From positions 91,894,113-91,958,112 of the forward strand of contig NC_080672.1 of the NCBI RefSeq assembly GCF_030247195.1: a stretch of 64,000 nucleotides of DNA, written 5' to 3'. The stretch comes from Topomyia yanbarensis (Eukaryota; Arthropoda; Insecta; Diptera; Culicidae). The notes under the pieces were generated by a model that was not told the DNA's origin, searched no databases, and saw nothing but the letters and a program-made list of their open reading frames with translations. Both the position numbers and the translations under genes were made by a program. Shown here piece by piece: positions 22,226 to 33,670 of this stretch (its first letter is position 1; each line of letters begins with the position of its first letter).

Positions 22226-22415
22226 CCAGTCTTCCTGTCTTCCAGTCTTCTAGTCATCCAGTCTTCCAGTTTTCCAGTCCTCCAGTCTTCCAGTTTTCCA
22301 GTTTTCCAATCATCCAGTCTTCCAGTCTTCCAATTTTCCAGTTTTCCAGCCATCCAGTCTTCTAGTCTTCCAGCCTTGCAGTCTTCCAGTTTTTCAGTCT
22401 TCGAATCTTCACTCT
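22226..22415 (+). repeat. Minisatellite of TTCCAGTC/TTCCAGTT units
   Basis: About twenty imperfect 8-10 bp units (CTTCCAGT, TTTCCAGT, CATCCAGT) are arranged head to tail and decay into CTTCGAATCTTCACTC at the end. Both open frames across it, rich in Ser, Phe, Pro and Gln, are consequences of the repeat and not genes. Confidence 0.9.
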
Positions 22416-22419
22416 AGTT

Positions 22420-22800
22420 TGTTACGAAAATATACCAAATTCGTTACTGATTTATTTTGCATGTATCAGGCAATTAGCAGTTGGGAAATTGAAATTAAAA
22501 AAAATTAAATTTGGACAAGGAAAAGCTTTTTCAAATAACTTTTTTTACTTGAAAGTGCCCAATTCGATTTGATTTTGATAGTATATAGGGAACATAATTA
22601 CCTATGTTGAAACGAAATTTCATCCACATCAAAGATGGGATTTTTTGTAAATCGACTATTTTTAAAGCCGATTTTTTCAGTTTGGGAGTCGAAGAATTTT
22701 TTTCAATATTTTTATTCAAAAATTTGATTAATTTTGTGAAAATCACTACTGCAACATTTTTTTGCATGATTTGTCATTTTTAGACAATAGCAATTTGAAA
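22420..22800. other. AT-rich noncoding stretch
   Basis: No gene or clear repeat. The minus-strand 78-codon frame is Lys/Asn/Ile-rich as expected from AT-rich DNA. Confidence 0.5.
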
Positions 22801-22856
22801 AACCTGTTTTAATCCACCTAGTGGTGCAATTGTGCCTTTCTCATTTATCCAAAATA

Positions 22857-24499
22857 CACGGAAAAAATTGTTCCCACAATCGTGAATAAAGTGCCTTGAA
22901 TCCTGGAACAATAACGTTTTTACATTATGAAAACAGGACCATGAACAAAAGTTATGTTCAGTTTCCCTTCAGTAACGTTCGAATAACGCTTATTTTATTG
23001 GAACTATTTGTTTTTGTTTTGTGAACTTGAGTCACGGTTTCCATTAAGTCATTTCTAATGCGATTTTCATTACGCGAACTGGTTGAACATTACTCATAAA
23101 AGCAAAGGTTGACTTATGATGATTTTCATAGATATAGGAACCTTAGTTCACATAATCAAAATATTCGGGATCTGTTCTCATGAACTATTTCATTTTTTAT
23201 TCATGAATCCATTCAATTCTCGTCATAATATATTAGGTACGATCCAATATCCGTGCTCGTGAAACAGTTCACGAAATCATGAAATATAAGTCATGTGTTC
23301 GTGAACTGGTTCATGAGGGCTAGTATAAGTCATACTCACGTTCATTTTTATTAAATAGTTAACGAAATCATAAAATATTATTCATGTATTAGTGAATTGG
23401 TTCATGATGCCTAGTACATGATTTATAATCTATTTTGCATTGAATAGTACATGATTTATAATCTATTTTGCGTGTTGGTGATATTTAGAAGTATCGCTAA
23501 TCATTTACAGTTTCATGCAACATGATAATGAAATTTTCCCGTGAACTCTTTCACAAAATTCGGAGAATTATTTGTGGAATCATTTTTATTCCATGTACTG
23601 TTTTGTGAAATGCCCAGCTGCTAGCGACCATAGTAATAGACACGAGAATTAGGTATAATTAAAACTGTTAGGACCTCGAACATCGTTATTCGGTAAGGTT
23701 CATTGTGATGTCTGGATACAAAACTGTGCTGAGAATCCCAAAAAGTGTACGTGATATAATTCACAGAACAAGATATCGCGAATCAGTCGCATTTTCATGA
23801 TCCAGTTCATATTGTCACGTTATTCCGAATAAAAAACCGATAGTACCCAAAAAATAATTGATCACAATAAGGGGAAGAGAATTTACGAATTCCATGATAA
23901 AACTGCTGATATCATGAACATTAGTCATATTACTCTTCGTGTGAAATTTGGAAGTAAGTTCTAAAATAAAATATTACGATACCATGAACAGAAATAATGA
24001 AAATCGTGACTAAGATCCTGAAATTATGAACATGAATTACTCTACTTATGACTAAAATATTACGATAACATGAACAGCAATTACAAAAATCGTGACTTAG
24101 ATCCTGAAATCATGAACACAACTCGTGATAAAAATATCTAAAATCGTGACTAAGCTCCTGAAATCATGAACATAATTCACTCTACTCATAACTAAAATAT
24201 CACGATAACGTCAATAAAAATTACAAAAATCACAACTTCTTCCTGAAGTCATGAATTTTGATCCTGCTATTCTGACAGAAAAATGCGATAGTAATCTCAT
24301 GAATAAGATAGCACAATAACGTGATGAGAAATCACAAGAATCGTGAATAAGCTCTTGAAATCATGAACAATATTTGACTGTCGGCTGTGTATTCCCATGA
24401 ACAAGGATCACAACAAAAACAAAACATGTGTTTATTATTCATAATTTCAGGAACTTGGTCATGGTTTCGTAATGAATTTATGAACGGATTTTTTCCGTG
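22857..24499. mobile_element. TA-flanked 1.64 kb nonautonomous DNA element with internal repeats
   Basis: Terminal inverted repeats start CACGGAAAAAATTGTTC on the left and, read inward from the right end, CACGGAAAAAATCCGTTC. The element is flanked by TA at 22855-22856 and 24500-24501. The uninterrupted AB copies have CCATGGAATCGTAGTTTGG at this point, i.e. a single TA, which proves the boundaries. A TA duplication suggests the Tc1/mariner superfamily, though the A-rich TIR is not diagnostic. The interior (about 23150-24480) is built of diverged repeats of words such as CATGAACA, ATCGTGACTAAG and CCTGAAATCATGAAC in both orientations. No transposase frame is present. Confidence 0.85.
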
Positions 24500-24955
24500 T
24501 ACGATTCCATGGCTGGTTATGTTCAACATAATGGTGGAAATGTCCATTACATATTGAGTACGATTTGCACATACATACAATGGATCGAAAGCCACGAACT
24601 TAAGAAGCTATGTGTCGGAGCTGAAACATTTGAACCCAGCAGCGGATCCAGGAGGAGGGTTCAGGAGGTCCGGACCCCGCCAAAAATTTTCAAATTGTTA
24701 ACAAATTTTAAATTAGTCTCTCAACTCAAAATCATTTCAAACCATATTTTTCACTGGTTTTTCAGACCCACTAGGAAAATTTATTCTAGAGGAATTAGAA
24801 AATTTTATTCGCGTAGAAGGGTACTTGAGGAGGGAAGGGCGGTTAAGGGAAGGGTGGTGAGTGATGTGGGGGGTACCCTTCACCGTATCCCTCTAACTAC
24901 GACCCTGTTAAAATACAGAAAGCCTATGTAAGTCAAAAAAAATAGGGATTAGGTT

Positions 24956-25826
24956 TTTTTTATTCATTTCGTTTATTTGATAGGCACAAATGCGTTAGCT
25001 TGGCGGTGCCGAATTCTTTTGTTTTTACATTTTGAATATCTTAAAACTAGGAGGTTACAATGTTGAAATATTTTGTTTATAAACGAGAAAAAATTTACAG
25101 CTATCTTAAGACTAGAAAAAAAATTCTATATATAAGAGAGGGGACAAAAGATTTTTTTATGAAAAATTTTAAAACAAGGAATTCAATAGTAATAGTTTTT
25201 AGGAAATATTTACAGTTATCTTAAAACTAACAATATAGTTTGGTACACAAAAAGGGGAACAAATATTTATGAAAAATTTCACAGATGTTTTAAAACTAGG
25301 GATACAATTCAATTTACAAGATGGGGGACAATAGTTTTAACAAAGAGTAGAAATTACAACTATCTTAAAACTAGGAATACGGAATACAAATTTGATTTTT
25401 TATCGGATACTTATGTTTGGTCATTTCCAAAATCGGTGTAGAAGTAGTTGTATCAAGGACAGGGGAGAGAAGGCGTAGATGGTGACCGGTAGAGAAGAGC
25501 AAAACTTGCAACTTTCGGGCAAACGGGAGACCAGCGAAACAAATTTGCGCCTCAGTCTAGTAGGTCGGATTGGCGTATGGTATTCTTCGGACCCGAATCC
25601 TTCAAAGGGAATCCTTCGGACCTCGAGTCGCTCTCGCTTCAGATTCCGTAGTGATAAGGGCGACATAGTGGCAGTCTGGAGCTTATCTGTTCCACACGGC
25701 AAGAGGAAACTTCTAAAAACGAGAAATAAAAAGAGAGGGGCTAAATTGGGATATTTATCGTTTTTATGAAAGTATAAATAAGGGACATATAGGGGAAATC
25801 ACGATTTGCCAGCATATCTCGGACTG
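24956..25826 (-). mobile_element. Retroposon insertion with 13-bp target duplication
   Basis: The 13-bp word TAGGGATTAGGTT occurs at 24943-24955 and again at 25827-25839, flanking the insert. Uninterrupted AB copies carry one such site. On the minus strand the 3' end is A-rich (T run at 24956-24960), consistent with target-primed reverse transcription. The 5' part (25420-25790) is GC-richer, with an open 93-codon frame (MPCGTDKLQTATMSPLSLRN). The 3' part is AT-rich with a recurring ATCTTAAAACTAGGA word. I do not recognise a protein domain; it is a SINE-like or internally deleted LINE copy. Confidence 0.8.
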
Positions 25827-26105
25827 TAGGGATTAGGTTGACGATGTTCAGAGTGATTGCATAACCTTTCTATAGGAGAAAGGCAAAAATGTGAATTTGC
25901 TGTGTGTCCGCACTCTTAAACCCGTAACTCCGGAACCGGAACTCGGAATTTAATGAAATTCAATAGTAGCCTATGGGAACGTTGTACCTTTCATTTGAGA
26001 TTAAGTTTGATGAAATCTGTTCAGCCATCTCCGAGTAACCGAACCGATGTAGCCCTGCGGGCCGGGATTAGGTTGACTATGATCAGAGTGATTGCATAAC
26101 CTTTT

Positions 26106-28380
26106 TGCAAAAAATTGGTGAAAAAAGTTTGACCCTTTTCTAAAGACAGTCTAGATCATTTTTGGATAAATAAAGTATGCAAAGTGGCTTTTTGTGACAA
26201 AGTTCTCATGTACAGAAAGTTTCATTAAAATCTGAGAGGGTGCTGCCAACATTTGTTCGAGTTGGCGCGAAATTCGTCAATAGATTCTCACAGGGCCGAA
26301 ATAACCATTTTCGAGATCCAATTGGTCAAATGTAAATATTCCTCACGCCAACCCGCTCCGACGCCAATAAAACATACATCGACATACATGTCTATAATCA
26401 GTAAGTGATCGAAATCACTTTCGAATTTGATGATAAAAATAATTCCAGGAAATCCATATCAACTCAGGAAACTGGTCTTGCCTATCTACTGAAGCTAAAA
26501 TACACGTTCAAAACAACCAACATCATTTACGGTCATTCATGATATGACAACCGCAAATAATGGCCAACGACGAATACGCCGAAATTAGGTCATCGCTGTC
26601 GCCGCCAGGGTTTTACTTGACGAGAGAGAAAAAAAGCGCAAAAACAAATTATGGAAAATAAAACTGAAACAAAGTTCCACAGCTACTGCCACCACTTCCT
26701 ACCTACCTAGTCCGTAAGCAATGCACACCACTAAATGGTAAAACTAAACGATGTTCACATTTGGGCCAAGTCATGCATTGTGTGTCGGCTTACAGTAGCA
26801 TCATCAACAGCAGCACTGTAGGTACGTGACACAAGTTTCACCTTTTGCCACCTAGTGAATAAACAAATGCTACGGGTAAACGAAATTGCAACCTGCATGC
26901 AAAAAAAAGGTTTGCAAAAAAATTGGCTGCACTTTCGCATGTATATGCACAAACCCATCGGGAGGTGCATGCCGCGACGATATTACCGAAAATGGCGTGA
27001 CGGCGTGAGATTTTTTTCCGTTGTCACAAATCGCGCCGTCGGCTCGTCGCAGCTTAATTTATTATATAGGGAAAAAGCCGGTAAACAGTTCCCGTTCGGA
27101 AGTGGATAATAAATCTATAACTGAATTAAATTGTTTTTAAAACGGATCTCGTTGGCAATGAAGATAAGTATCAACGGGTGATTTTATAGTTTTGGTAGCA
27201 TTTTGTTCAGATCTTCGAATTCGGGTCTTGCCTCCGGTACGGGTTGTTATGTGTAGGTTAGCTGGGTAGGGTAAGATAAACGGAGTACACATCGCCGCAA
27301 AATATCATGTCGCCGCCGGTCTGCTACAGGTTTCGATTCGAACGGTTCAGCAAATATGGAACCTTGCGGTATGACTGAATTATGCAACGTGGCGTGAGTT
27401 GTGTATATTTTTGTGCTCACGCTCAGTATAGTGCCCCATTGTAATGTTTTCATGTAGCGTAAGGTAAGGTAAACGCCACATCGTCCCCGGCTGAATGCTG
27501 ATGGTTGTTGTTGGTCAGCAAGTGAGGGAGAATGAGTCGTGTTGTTTCCACTTTCAGAATATAGGTTGCACTAAATGAGGATAAATCCGGTTTATGATGG
27601 ACTATGGAGGAAAAGTTTTGGTGAGTAAGGCAAGTAAGGCATACTGTAGGTTGGCTGGTGGAAAATTTTGTATTTGTTTGAACGAGAGGATTGATATAGA
27701 TTGTCAGTGAGAAAGATAATTTTGCTGTATTATGATCTCGGAGCTCGGAACTACATTTAAATTACCATTTGCGAGATTTAGCTTCGACGCTCCCTAAATT
27801 TCTTATTGTATTCGTTTTCGGAAACCTATTGCAATTCATTCCGGAACCATATGTCTCACATTTCTTCGAATAATTCCGAGCCATCTGTCGTACTTTTCTT
27901 AGAAACTAGTACCGGAGGATAGTATGGTCTTATGGACATAACTTGTTTGCATCTTTTGTAAGCTGCTGCACTTTAACTGGAACTCGCGCATCACTAGTCA
28001 TGCCATGTTTAATAACTTCGGAGTAGCAAGTTTCAGCATGTGCGAACCGGTTAGTATACCGCAAGAACAAGCTGTATTCCCACGTGTCCAGATTTATCTA
28101 AAAAATACAGATATTTCGATTGGCCGAGACTGATCCGGACCGATTCAGATTTTTGTGATTGCGTTCGAATTGATGTCCTAATTTCGCTGCGAATGAATGA
28201 TTTCGTGGCGTCTTTACCTAACTATCAAGTTTTAAGATCTTCAAGTGCAGGAACGGGCTGTACAAATAGATGGGAATCTAATTCGACGCTATATTAATAT
28301 CCTACACGATGACTTCCGGATGGGCAATATTCTCGATAACCGTAATGGTATAGCAAAGGTGGATTTCGGTGTTTCAAATT
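26106..28380. other. Mostly unique-looking noncoding region
   Basis: No supported gene. The block 26560-27110 is less AT-rich and carries several CG-containing words. The short frames here overlap on both strands with no recognisable motif. Function not inferred. Confidence 0.4.
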
Positions 28381-28474
28381 CATTTCGTCAGTAACTGACA
28401 CCAGCTTGGCGCCGGTTAGACACTGAATCCAAACAATTCACCCAATATATGTGGAAAAGCCTGCCAAGAAAAAG

Positions 28475-28880
28475 AATGAATTTTTGATAATTCAACCGTC
28501 GTACCCTGAGTCGATTTCTAGTCCAACCCGGAGTGCACTTGAGTGGTTGCTCCAAATTTGAAGCTAATGAGACAAGTCTAGCCAACAGACCAACTTTCCT
28601 GAAATGTGTATGGGAAAAAACCCATCAGCTTCCAACTTCACCGCTAGATGGCACTGCATGCATCAGATTATCACTGCCAAAGGAAATAAGAAAGATAATT
28701 TAATTTTCTACAGCTCTGTCAAAGACTACAAGTCAAACCAACTTTGTTAGAAAAAGTTATTGAACTTTTAACGAAGTGATGTCTGAGTCAGAGCATGGTT
28801 GTAATCGCATAGAGGGCGCCAACACTAACTTTACAAGGAAGAGAGATAGAAATTAGGTGTTTTCTTCCAATTTGTAGGAC
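28475..28880 (+). repeat. Repeat D, diverged half-copy of the 32.6-33.7 kb hairpin arm
   Basis: Shared words in the same order as 32565-33090 include GTCGATTTCTAGTCC, GGTTGCTCCAAATTT, AGATGGCACTGCATG, AAATAAGAAAGATAATTTAA, AACGAAGTGATGTCTGAGTC and GGGCGCCAACACTAACTTT. Confidence 0.7.
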
Positions 28881-28929
28881 AGTCTTGCGCCGAATTCCTA
28901 TTTTGTGCGTAAAAATAGAAATTAACTTT

Positions 28930-29516
28930 ACTACTCATTAGGGTGGCTCAAAAGTAAGTATTTTGTCTTTTATAATGATTTTTTCAATAGTAATTATGGA
29001 AAGTTGATTTTTTTCCATATTGAAACTAATTAGTTTACAACGCATTATGGTACTTCAGAAATGATTATGTAGTTTGTATGGATCAAATAAGCTGTGTTCG
29101 ACTAATTTTGGAACGTTTATTGCATTAGTGGGTTACTTGATATGAATGCTACATTTTCTTTAATTTTCAAAACAAACATTGGAAGTGGAATGTTTAATTA
29201 CATTCACTATCAACAAGATGAATAACTATTTTATGTCGCAGTTGTGTTTTAATTTACTTGGATTGCTTATTTCATATCTTACACAAAATAGACCAAAAAA
29301 CCCTTTTTTCGCGTATGTGGTTTATTTAATAATTATGTTATGTGATGATATAGTTTAACTATAATATAGAGATTAATTCCCATTGAAATGAGATATTTGC
29401 CACATTTTTTTTAAAAGTATGAAAAATAGGATGAAGTCTTCAGAAATGTTTTGTGAACATCTATACTGAGAATTAAAAATCTGCATTTATAGTACACTCG
29501 AAGTTATTGACCATTG
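28930..29516. other. AT-rich intergenic stretch
   Basis: Nothing coding or clearly repetitive is supported. Confidence 0.45.
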
Positions 29517-31375
29517 CACAGTGGTCTAGAATGCAAATTTAGCAGGAATTTTGAGATCTTTCTAAAACTAAACAACTTAGCCTTATTAAGTCTTTGGAGA
29601 AGTTTTCGTAGCTTATGAGCCCCCTCTTTTTGTTAAAACTACAGTTAGGGTGGTTCTAATTTTACCAAGATCAAAAAATTAACTTTTCAATCATTCTAGC
29701 TAGAGCCAAACGACCTTCAGCGAAGTTGTAGAACGACAAATTTTGGAAAATTTTGCTGAAGACAGGTAAGCTCTATCTGTCATACTTTATTTTACAACAA
29801 ATTTAAAGTCGGAGCTTAGGGTGTTTCTTCGAAATACAGTTTTATTCCAATAACTTTTGCTGTATTCATTTAAAACTGAAGTAGTCTTCAGACAACTTTA
29901 AGATTGTTTCAAGGCGAATAATTTGTTTGATGACACCATATATCTAGCTATTTCCGTTGAAAAGTTATGAGCGCTTTTTCGCCAAAAATGGGGTTGTTAT
30001 CACTCATTTGGGGAAAATGAAAGATAATTCTTTTTGAACTATAAACAAGGTCATGATTAGAGTTATAATTGAGAAAAAAATGGCGAAAACGATATTTTTT
30101 AAAATTTCATAAAATTTATTTAAAAAAATCTATTTTTGAAATATTAAGTGCTTATATCTTCTGAACGATAAAAGCTAGAGTAATGATGTATTAGAAGAAA
30201 ATGTTCGTCTTCAAAAACTCTGAAAAACATCTGAAGAATAGGTTGGAAAAAAATGAACACTGAAAAAGTAATATTAAAAATTTGGTTTTCATGAATTGAC
30301 TCTTTGTAATATGTTTAAATTATTTTCACGGTGAACAATATAAAAATGTAGTTTCGTTTTCATGATAAAATATTGCACTTTACAATACTTTCTATTATTT
30401 TAAATAGTGGGTAGGGTGGTTCTATTTTTTTTAAATCAGAAAATTAACTTTTTAATGGTTCGAAATAGAGTTTCGCTGTCTTTCAAAAAAATGAAGAAAA
30501 TGAAATTATAAAAAACTTTGTGGAAGACACTGAAACTCTATGTCGTGTACTTTTCATTTTACAAGAAATTTACCAAAAAAATTTAGAGTGTTTCTTAAAA
30601 AATGGTTTTCTTTGTATAACTTTTGCAGTTTTGATTTTTCATTAAGATCTCTTTAGAAATACTTCAAGATATTTTGAAGGAAAACAATTTGTCTTAATAT
30701 ATTGAACCTCTAGCTTCGCTCGTTAGAAAGTTATTTATACTTTTTACTAAAAATAAACTATTTTTTGAGTTAATATTGCAAGATATAAAAAATATCGTAT
30801 TTGCCATTTTTTGGTGATCTATACTACAATGCATGCTATTTCATATGAAAGCAACAGTATTTAATGTTCAGTGCCCGAATCGAAGATCATTCTAATTGAA
30901 AAAGCTTTATTTTTTATATAAAAATTCTTATAACTTTAAAACGAAAAAAGTTGAGTAGTTGGTGTTTTAAAGCAAATTATGCACCCTGAAATAATTTTCA
31001 AGTTGTACAAAGGCTACTTTAGCGTAAAATAAAAACTTCAAAAGTTATAGAAATAAAACCGTTTTTTAAGGAGCACCCTAAAGCTTACATTTAAATTTCT
31101 CGTGCAAGGGAAAATATAAAAGCTAGGGCTTGCATGTCTTCAGCAAATTTGTCTAAAATGTGTTGCTCTACAACTTCATCGAAGACAGTAAAGCTCTATC
31201 ATAAACCGTTAAAAAGTTCTATTTTAAATATTGCTAAACTTAGAACCACCCTAGCATCGGTTCAAGCAAAAAGAATGGCCTTGCAAAGTACAACAACTTT
31301 GCCAAACATGTTGCAAGGCTAAGTCATTTAATTTTAGCAAAAAGCTAAAATAAATTCGCATTCTGGACCACTGTG
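29517..31375. mobile_element. 1.86 kb foldback element with long inverted arms
   Basis: Both ends read CACAGTGGTCYAGAATGC inward and are flanked by the pentamer CATTG at 29512-29516 and 31376-31380. The left arm (29517 to about 30200) and right arm (about 30780-31375) are diverged reverse complements. Examples are TAGGGTGGTTCTAA with GTTGTAGAACGACAAATTTT, and the reverse complement near 31240 and 31160. A third, direct copy of the arm occupies about 30413-30780. No transposase frame is present. The 5-bp duplication and CACAGTG ends do not let me name a superfamily. Confidence 0.8.
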
Positions 31376-31380
31376 CATTG

Positions 31381-31950
31381 TTTGTGAATTACCCCTTAAT
31401 ACTTTTTTTCAGCATAACTTCTTAAATATCTTAGATAAAGCTTCATAATGTTCCAGAAAGTTGTTCGTCTTGTCAAAGTACATATCTTTCTAGAAGAGAT
31501 CATCGGTCTATCTCTTGCGACTTCGAAGTTATTGGGTAATTTTTGGTAAAATTTGGAAAAGTTTTAAAAATAATAACTTTTAAACGGGCAACAAACTCTA
31601 GCTGCAATTAGAAATACTACGTCAACACTGCAAAACTCAATAGAGCTCACTTGTCGCTCGTTGTCTCCAGTAGAATTACAAATGATTTTAAAAAACCGTT
31701 TTTTTTAAATGTCCAATATCTTTGAAAATACTCGAAATATAAAAAATCATGCATACAAAATGTGTATTTTGACGATTAAAATAATTTCGTAGAATATATG
31801 AAACCTGTAGGAATGATAACTAAAAAGATATTTAAAAAAATATTTTTGGGGTCATCCAAATATAACGATCTATAACTTTTTAAGCATTACAAAAAGAGAC
31901 TTCATGTATTCAAAAAAAATATTCATGAAAGCAATCTACACAAATTTTTC
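31381..31950. other. AT-rich noncoding stretch
   Basis: Contains diverged GAAGTTATTGG and TTTTAAAC words like those in the adjacent foldback elements, but no definable unit and no coding frame. Confidence 0.4.
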
Positions 31951-31964
31951 AAAGACGTCAGCTC

Positions 31965-32130
31965 GGGGGTGGGCGTAGCGTATTGGTAAATCAATTGCCT
32001 TGTACGCAGCGCACCTGGGTTCGAGTCCCGACCCCGCACATAGGGTTAGAAATTTTTCCTAAGAGATTTTTCTAACCCGAAGAGGCGAATGACCTTAAGG
32101 TTAAAACCTCTATAATTGAAATAAAAAAAA
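31965..32130 (+). mobile_element. tRNA-derived SINE with poly(A) tail and 14-bp duplications
   Basis: AAAGACGTCAGCTC lies at 31951-31964 and again at 32131-32144, a perfect 14-bp target duplication. The head resembles a tRNA-Val (GCCTTGTACGCAG spans a TAC-type anticodon arm) with pol III A and B boxes. A tRNA-unrelated body (AGGGTTAGAAATTTTTCC, GGCGAATGACCTTAAGG) and an A-rich tail follow. Size, layout and host suggest the Feilai type of mosquito SINE, but I name the family only tentatively. Perfect duplications imply a relatively young insertion. Confidence 0.9.
31976..32028 (+). promoter_or_regulatory. Internal RNA polymerase III A and B boxes of the SINE
   Basis: The A box is TAGCGTATTGG at 31976-31986. 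The B box is GGTTCGAGTCC at 32018-32028, matching the GGTTCGANNCC consensus exactly. They sit 31 bp apart, as in tRNA genes, so the SINE promoter appears intact. Confidence 0.85.
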
Positions 32131-32563
32131 AAAGACGTCAGCTCATTTTTTTGCCAAAAAAAATAAATTGCAAAATCTCACTTATAGGAAGATTATTCAC
32201 GAAAATCATAACAGCAAATGATAGACCTAGCAATTTTTGATAAGTAATCCAAAAACATTGTTGACGTAAACTCAGCCGTTTCCCCGCTAACAACCAAAGA
32301 CCATTTGAAACACTTATTTCAAAAATTACAATATAATTTAGAAAATACACGAGATAAACCGTTGTCTAATATAGAAAGTTATCCATTTCAATAATTCAAA
32401 CCTTTTTACAGAACATACCGAACTTGTCAGAATGATATTTGAAAGTTATAGTAATGAATTTGCTTTAAGCAGTTCATCCACAAACAACCAGCAATAATAT
32501 TGAAGATTTTAAAGATGAAGACTAGACTGCCCAGAAAAATAACGAATTTTTGAAAACTCAATC

Positions 32564-33670
32564 AGCCCACCCCTGCGTCGATTCCTAGTCCCACCAGGAG
32601 TAGTTGCTCCAAATTTAAAGCAAATCGGACAAGTCTAGCTACCGGACCAACATGCCTGAAGTTTGTATGAGATTTTTCGACAATTTACATGGAGAAAACC
32701 CACTAACTCGCATTTTTGCTGTTAGGTGGCACTGTATGGATCGTATTATCACTGTAAGTGAAAATAAGAAAGATAATTTAATTGTCTACAACTTTGTCGA
32801 AGACTGCTAGTCAATCCGGTTTTGTTAAAAGAAGTTATTAAAATTTTAACGAAGTGATGTCAGAGTCAGTTTTCCATGGGGCCTAGCAGTGCATGGTTGT
32901 GTATCAGTACTCGATTCCCACGAACTATACATTTTTGTGAAATAATCGTTAGGTTTAGCTCAACAGTATGTTCAGAAGAAATATACCACATAATACGAGT
33001 TATGTTTTGGTTGGAAAATTTTAGTTCCAACTGTGAACGCATAGATGGCGCCAACACTAACTTTTCATAGAAGAGAAATAGAATATCGAGATGTTCAGAA
33101 AAATTATTGAAAAATTCTTGTTCAACAACTTTGTGGAAGACACCTAAGTTCTATCTCTCTCCGTTGAAAAGTTAGTGTTGGCGCCCTCTATGCGGTACAA
33201 TGTGGAGCTAAAATTTTCTAAGCAAAACATGACTCCTATTATTTACTAAAATTCTTCTGAACATACTATTGAGCTAAATCTAACGGTTATTTCACAAAAA
33301 TGTATAGTTCGTGGGAATCGAGTACTGATACACAATCATGCACTGCTAGGCCCCATGGAAAACTGACTCAGACATCACTTCGTTAAAAGTTTAATAACTT
33401 CTTTTAACAAAGCCGGATTCATTAGCAGTCTTCGACAAAGTTGTAGACAATTAAATTATCTTTCTTATTTTCACTTACAGTGATAATAGGATGCGAACAG
33501 TGCCACCTAGCGGCGAGATGTGAGCTAGTGGCTTTTCTCCATGTAAATTATCGCAAAATCTCATACAAACTTCAAGCACGTTGGTCCGGTAGCTAAACTT
33601 GTCCGATTTGCTTGAAATTTGGAGCAAGTACTCCTGGTGGGACCAGAAATCGACTCAGGGGTGGGCCGAT
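32564..33670. repeat. 1.1 kb hairpin: about 510-bp inverted arms (repeat D)
   Basis: The left arm (about 32564-33087) and right arm (about 33150-33670) are reverse complements at roughly 90 percent by eye. Paired words include CATGGGGCCTAGCAGTGCAT with ATGCACTGCTAGGCCCCATG, and ACTCGATTCCCACGAACTAT with its complement near 33305. The loop is only about 60-90 bp. Transcription through it would give a long double-stranded RNA. The short frames that overlap in both arms are mirror images. Diverged single arms recur at 28475-28880 and about 39755-39870. Confidence 0.85.

Larger units (their letters stand above)
22803..26105 (-). repeat. AB repeat copy 2, split by two nested insertions
   Basis: The three pieces 22803-22856, 24500-24955 and 25827-26105 form one AB copy on the minus strand when the two inserts between them are ignored. 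Collinearity with copies at 3150-3905 and 53265-54060 is continuous across both junctions. The outer boundary at 22803 is the standard AB terminus (CCTGTTTTAATCCACCTAGT). Confidence 0.85.

Noticed and set aside
22138..22417. Two overlapping frames rich in Ser, Pro, Phe and Gln
   Set aside because: Produced by the TTCCAGT minisatellite; all frames are open for the same reason.
31965..32037. A tRNA gene
   Set aside because: The cloverleaf is degraded and the tRNA-like head continues into a body, a poly(A) tail and target duplications, so it is a SINE.
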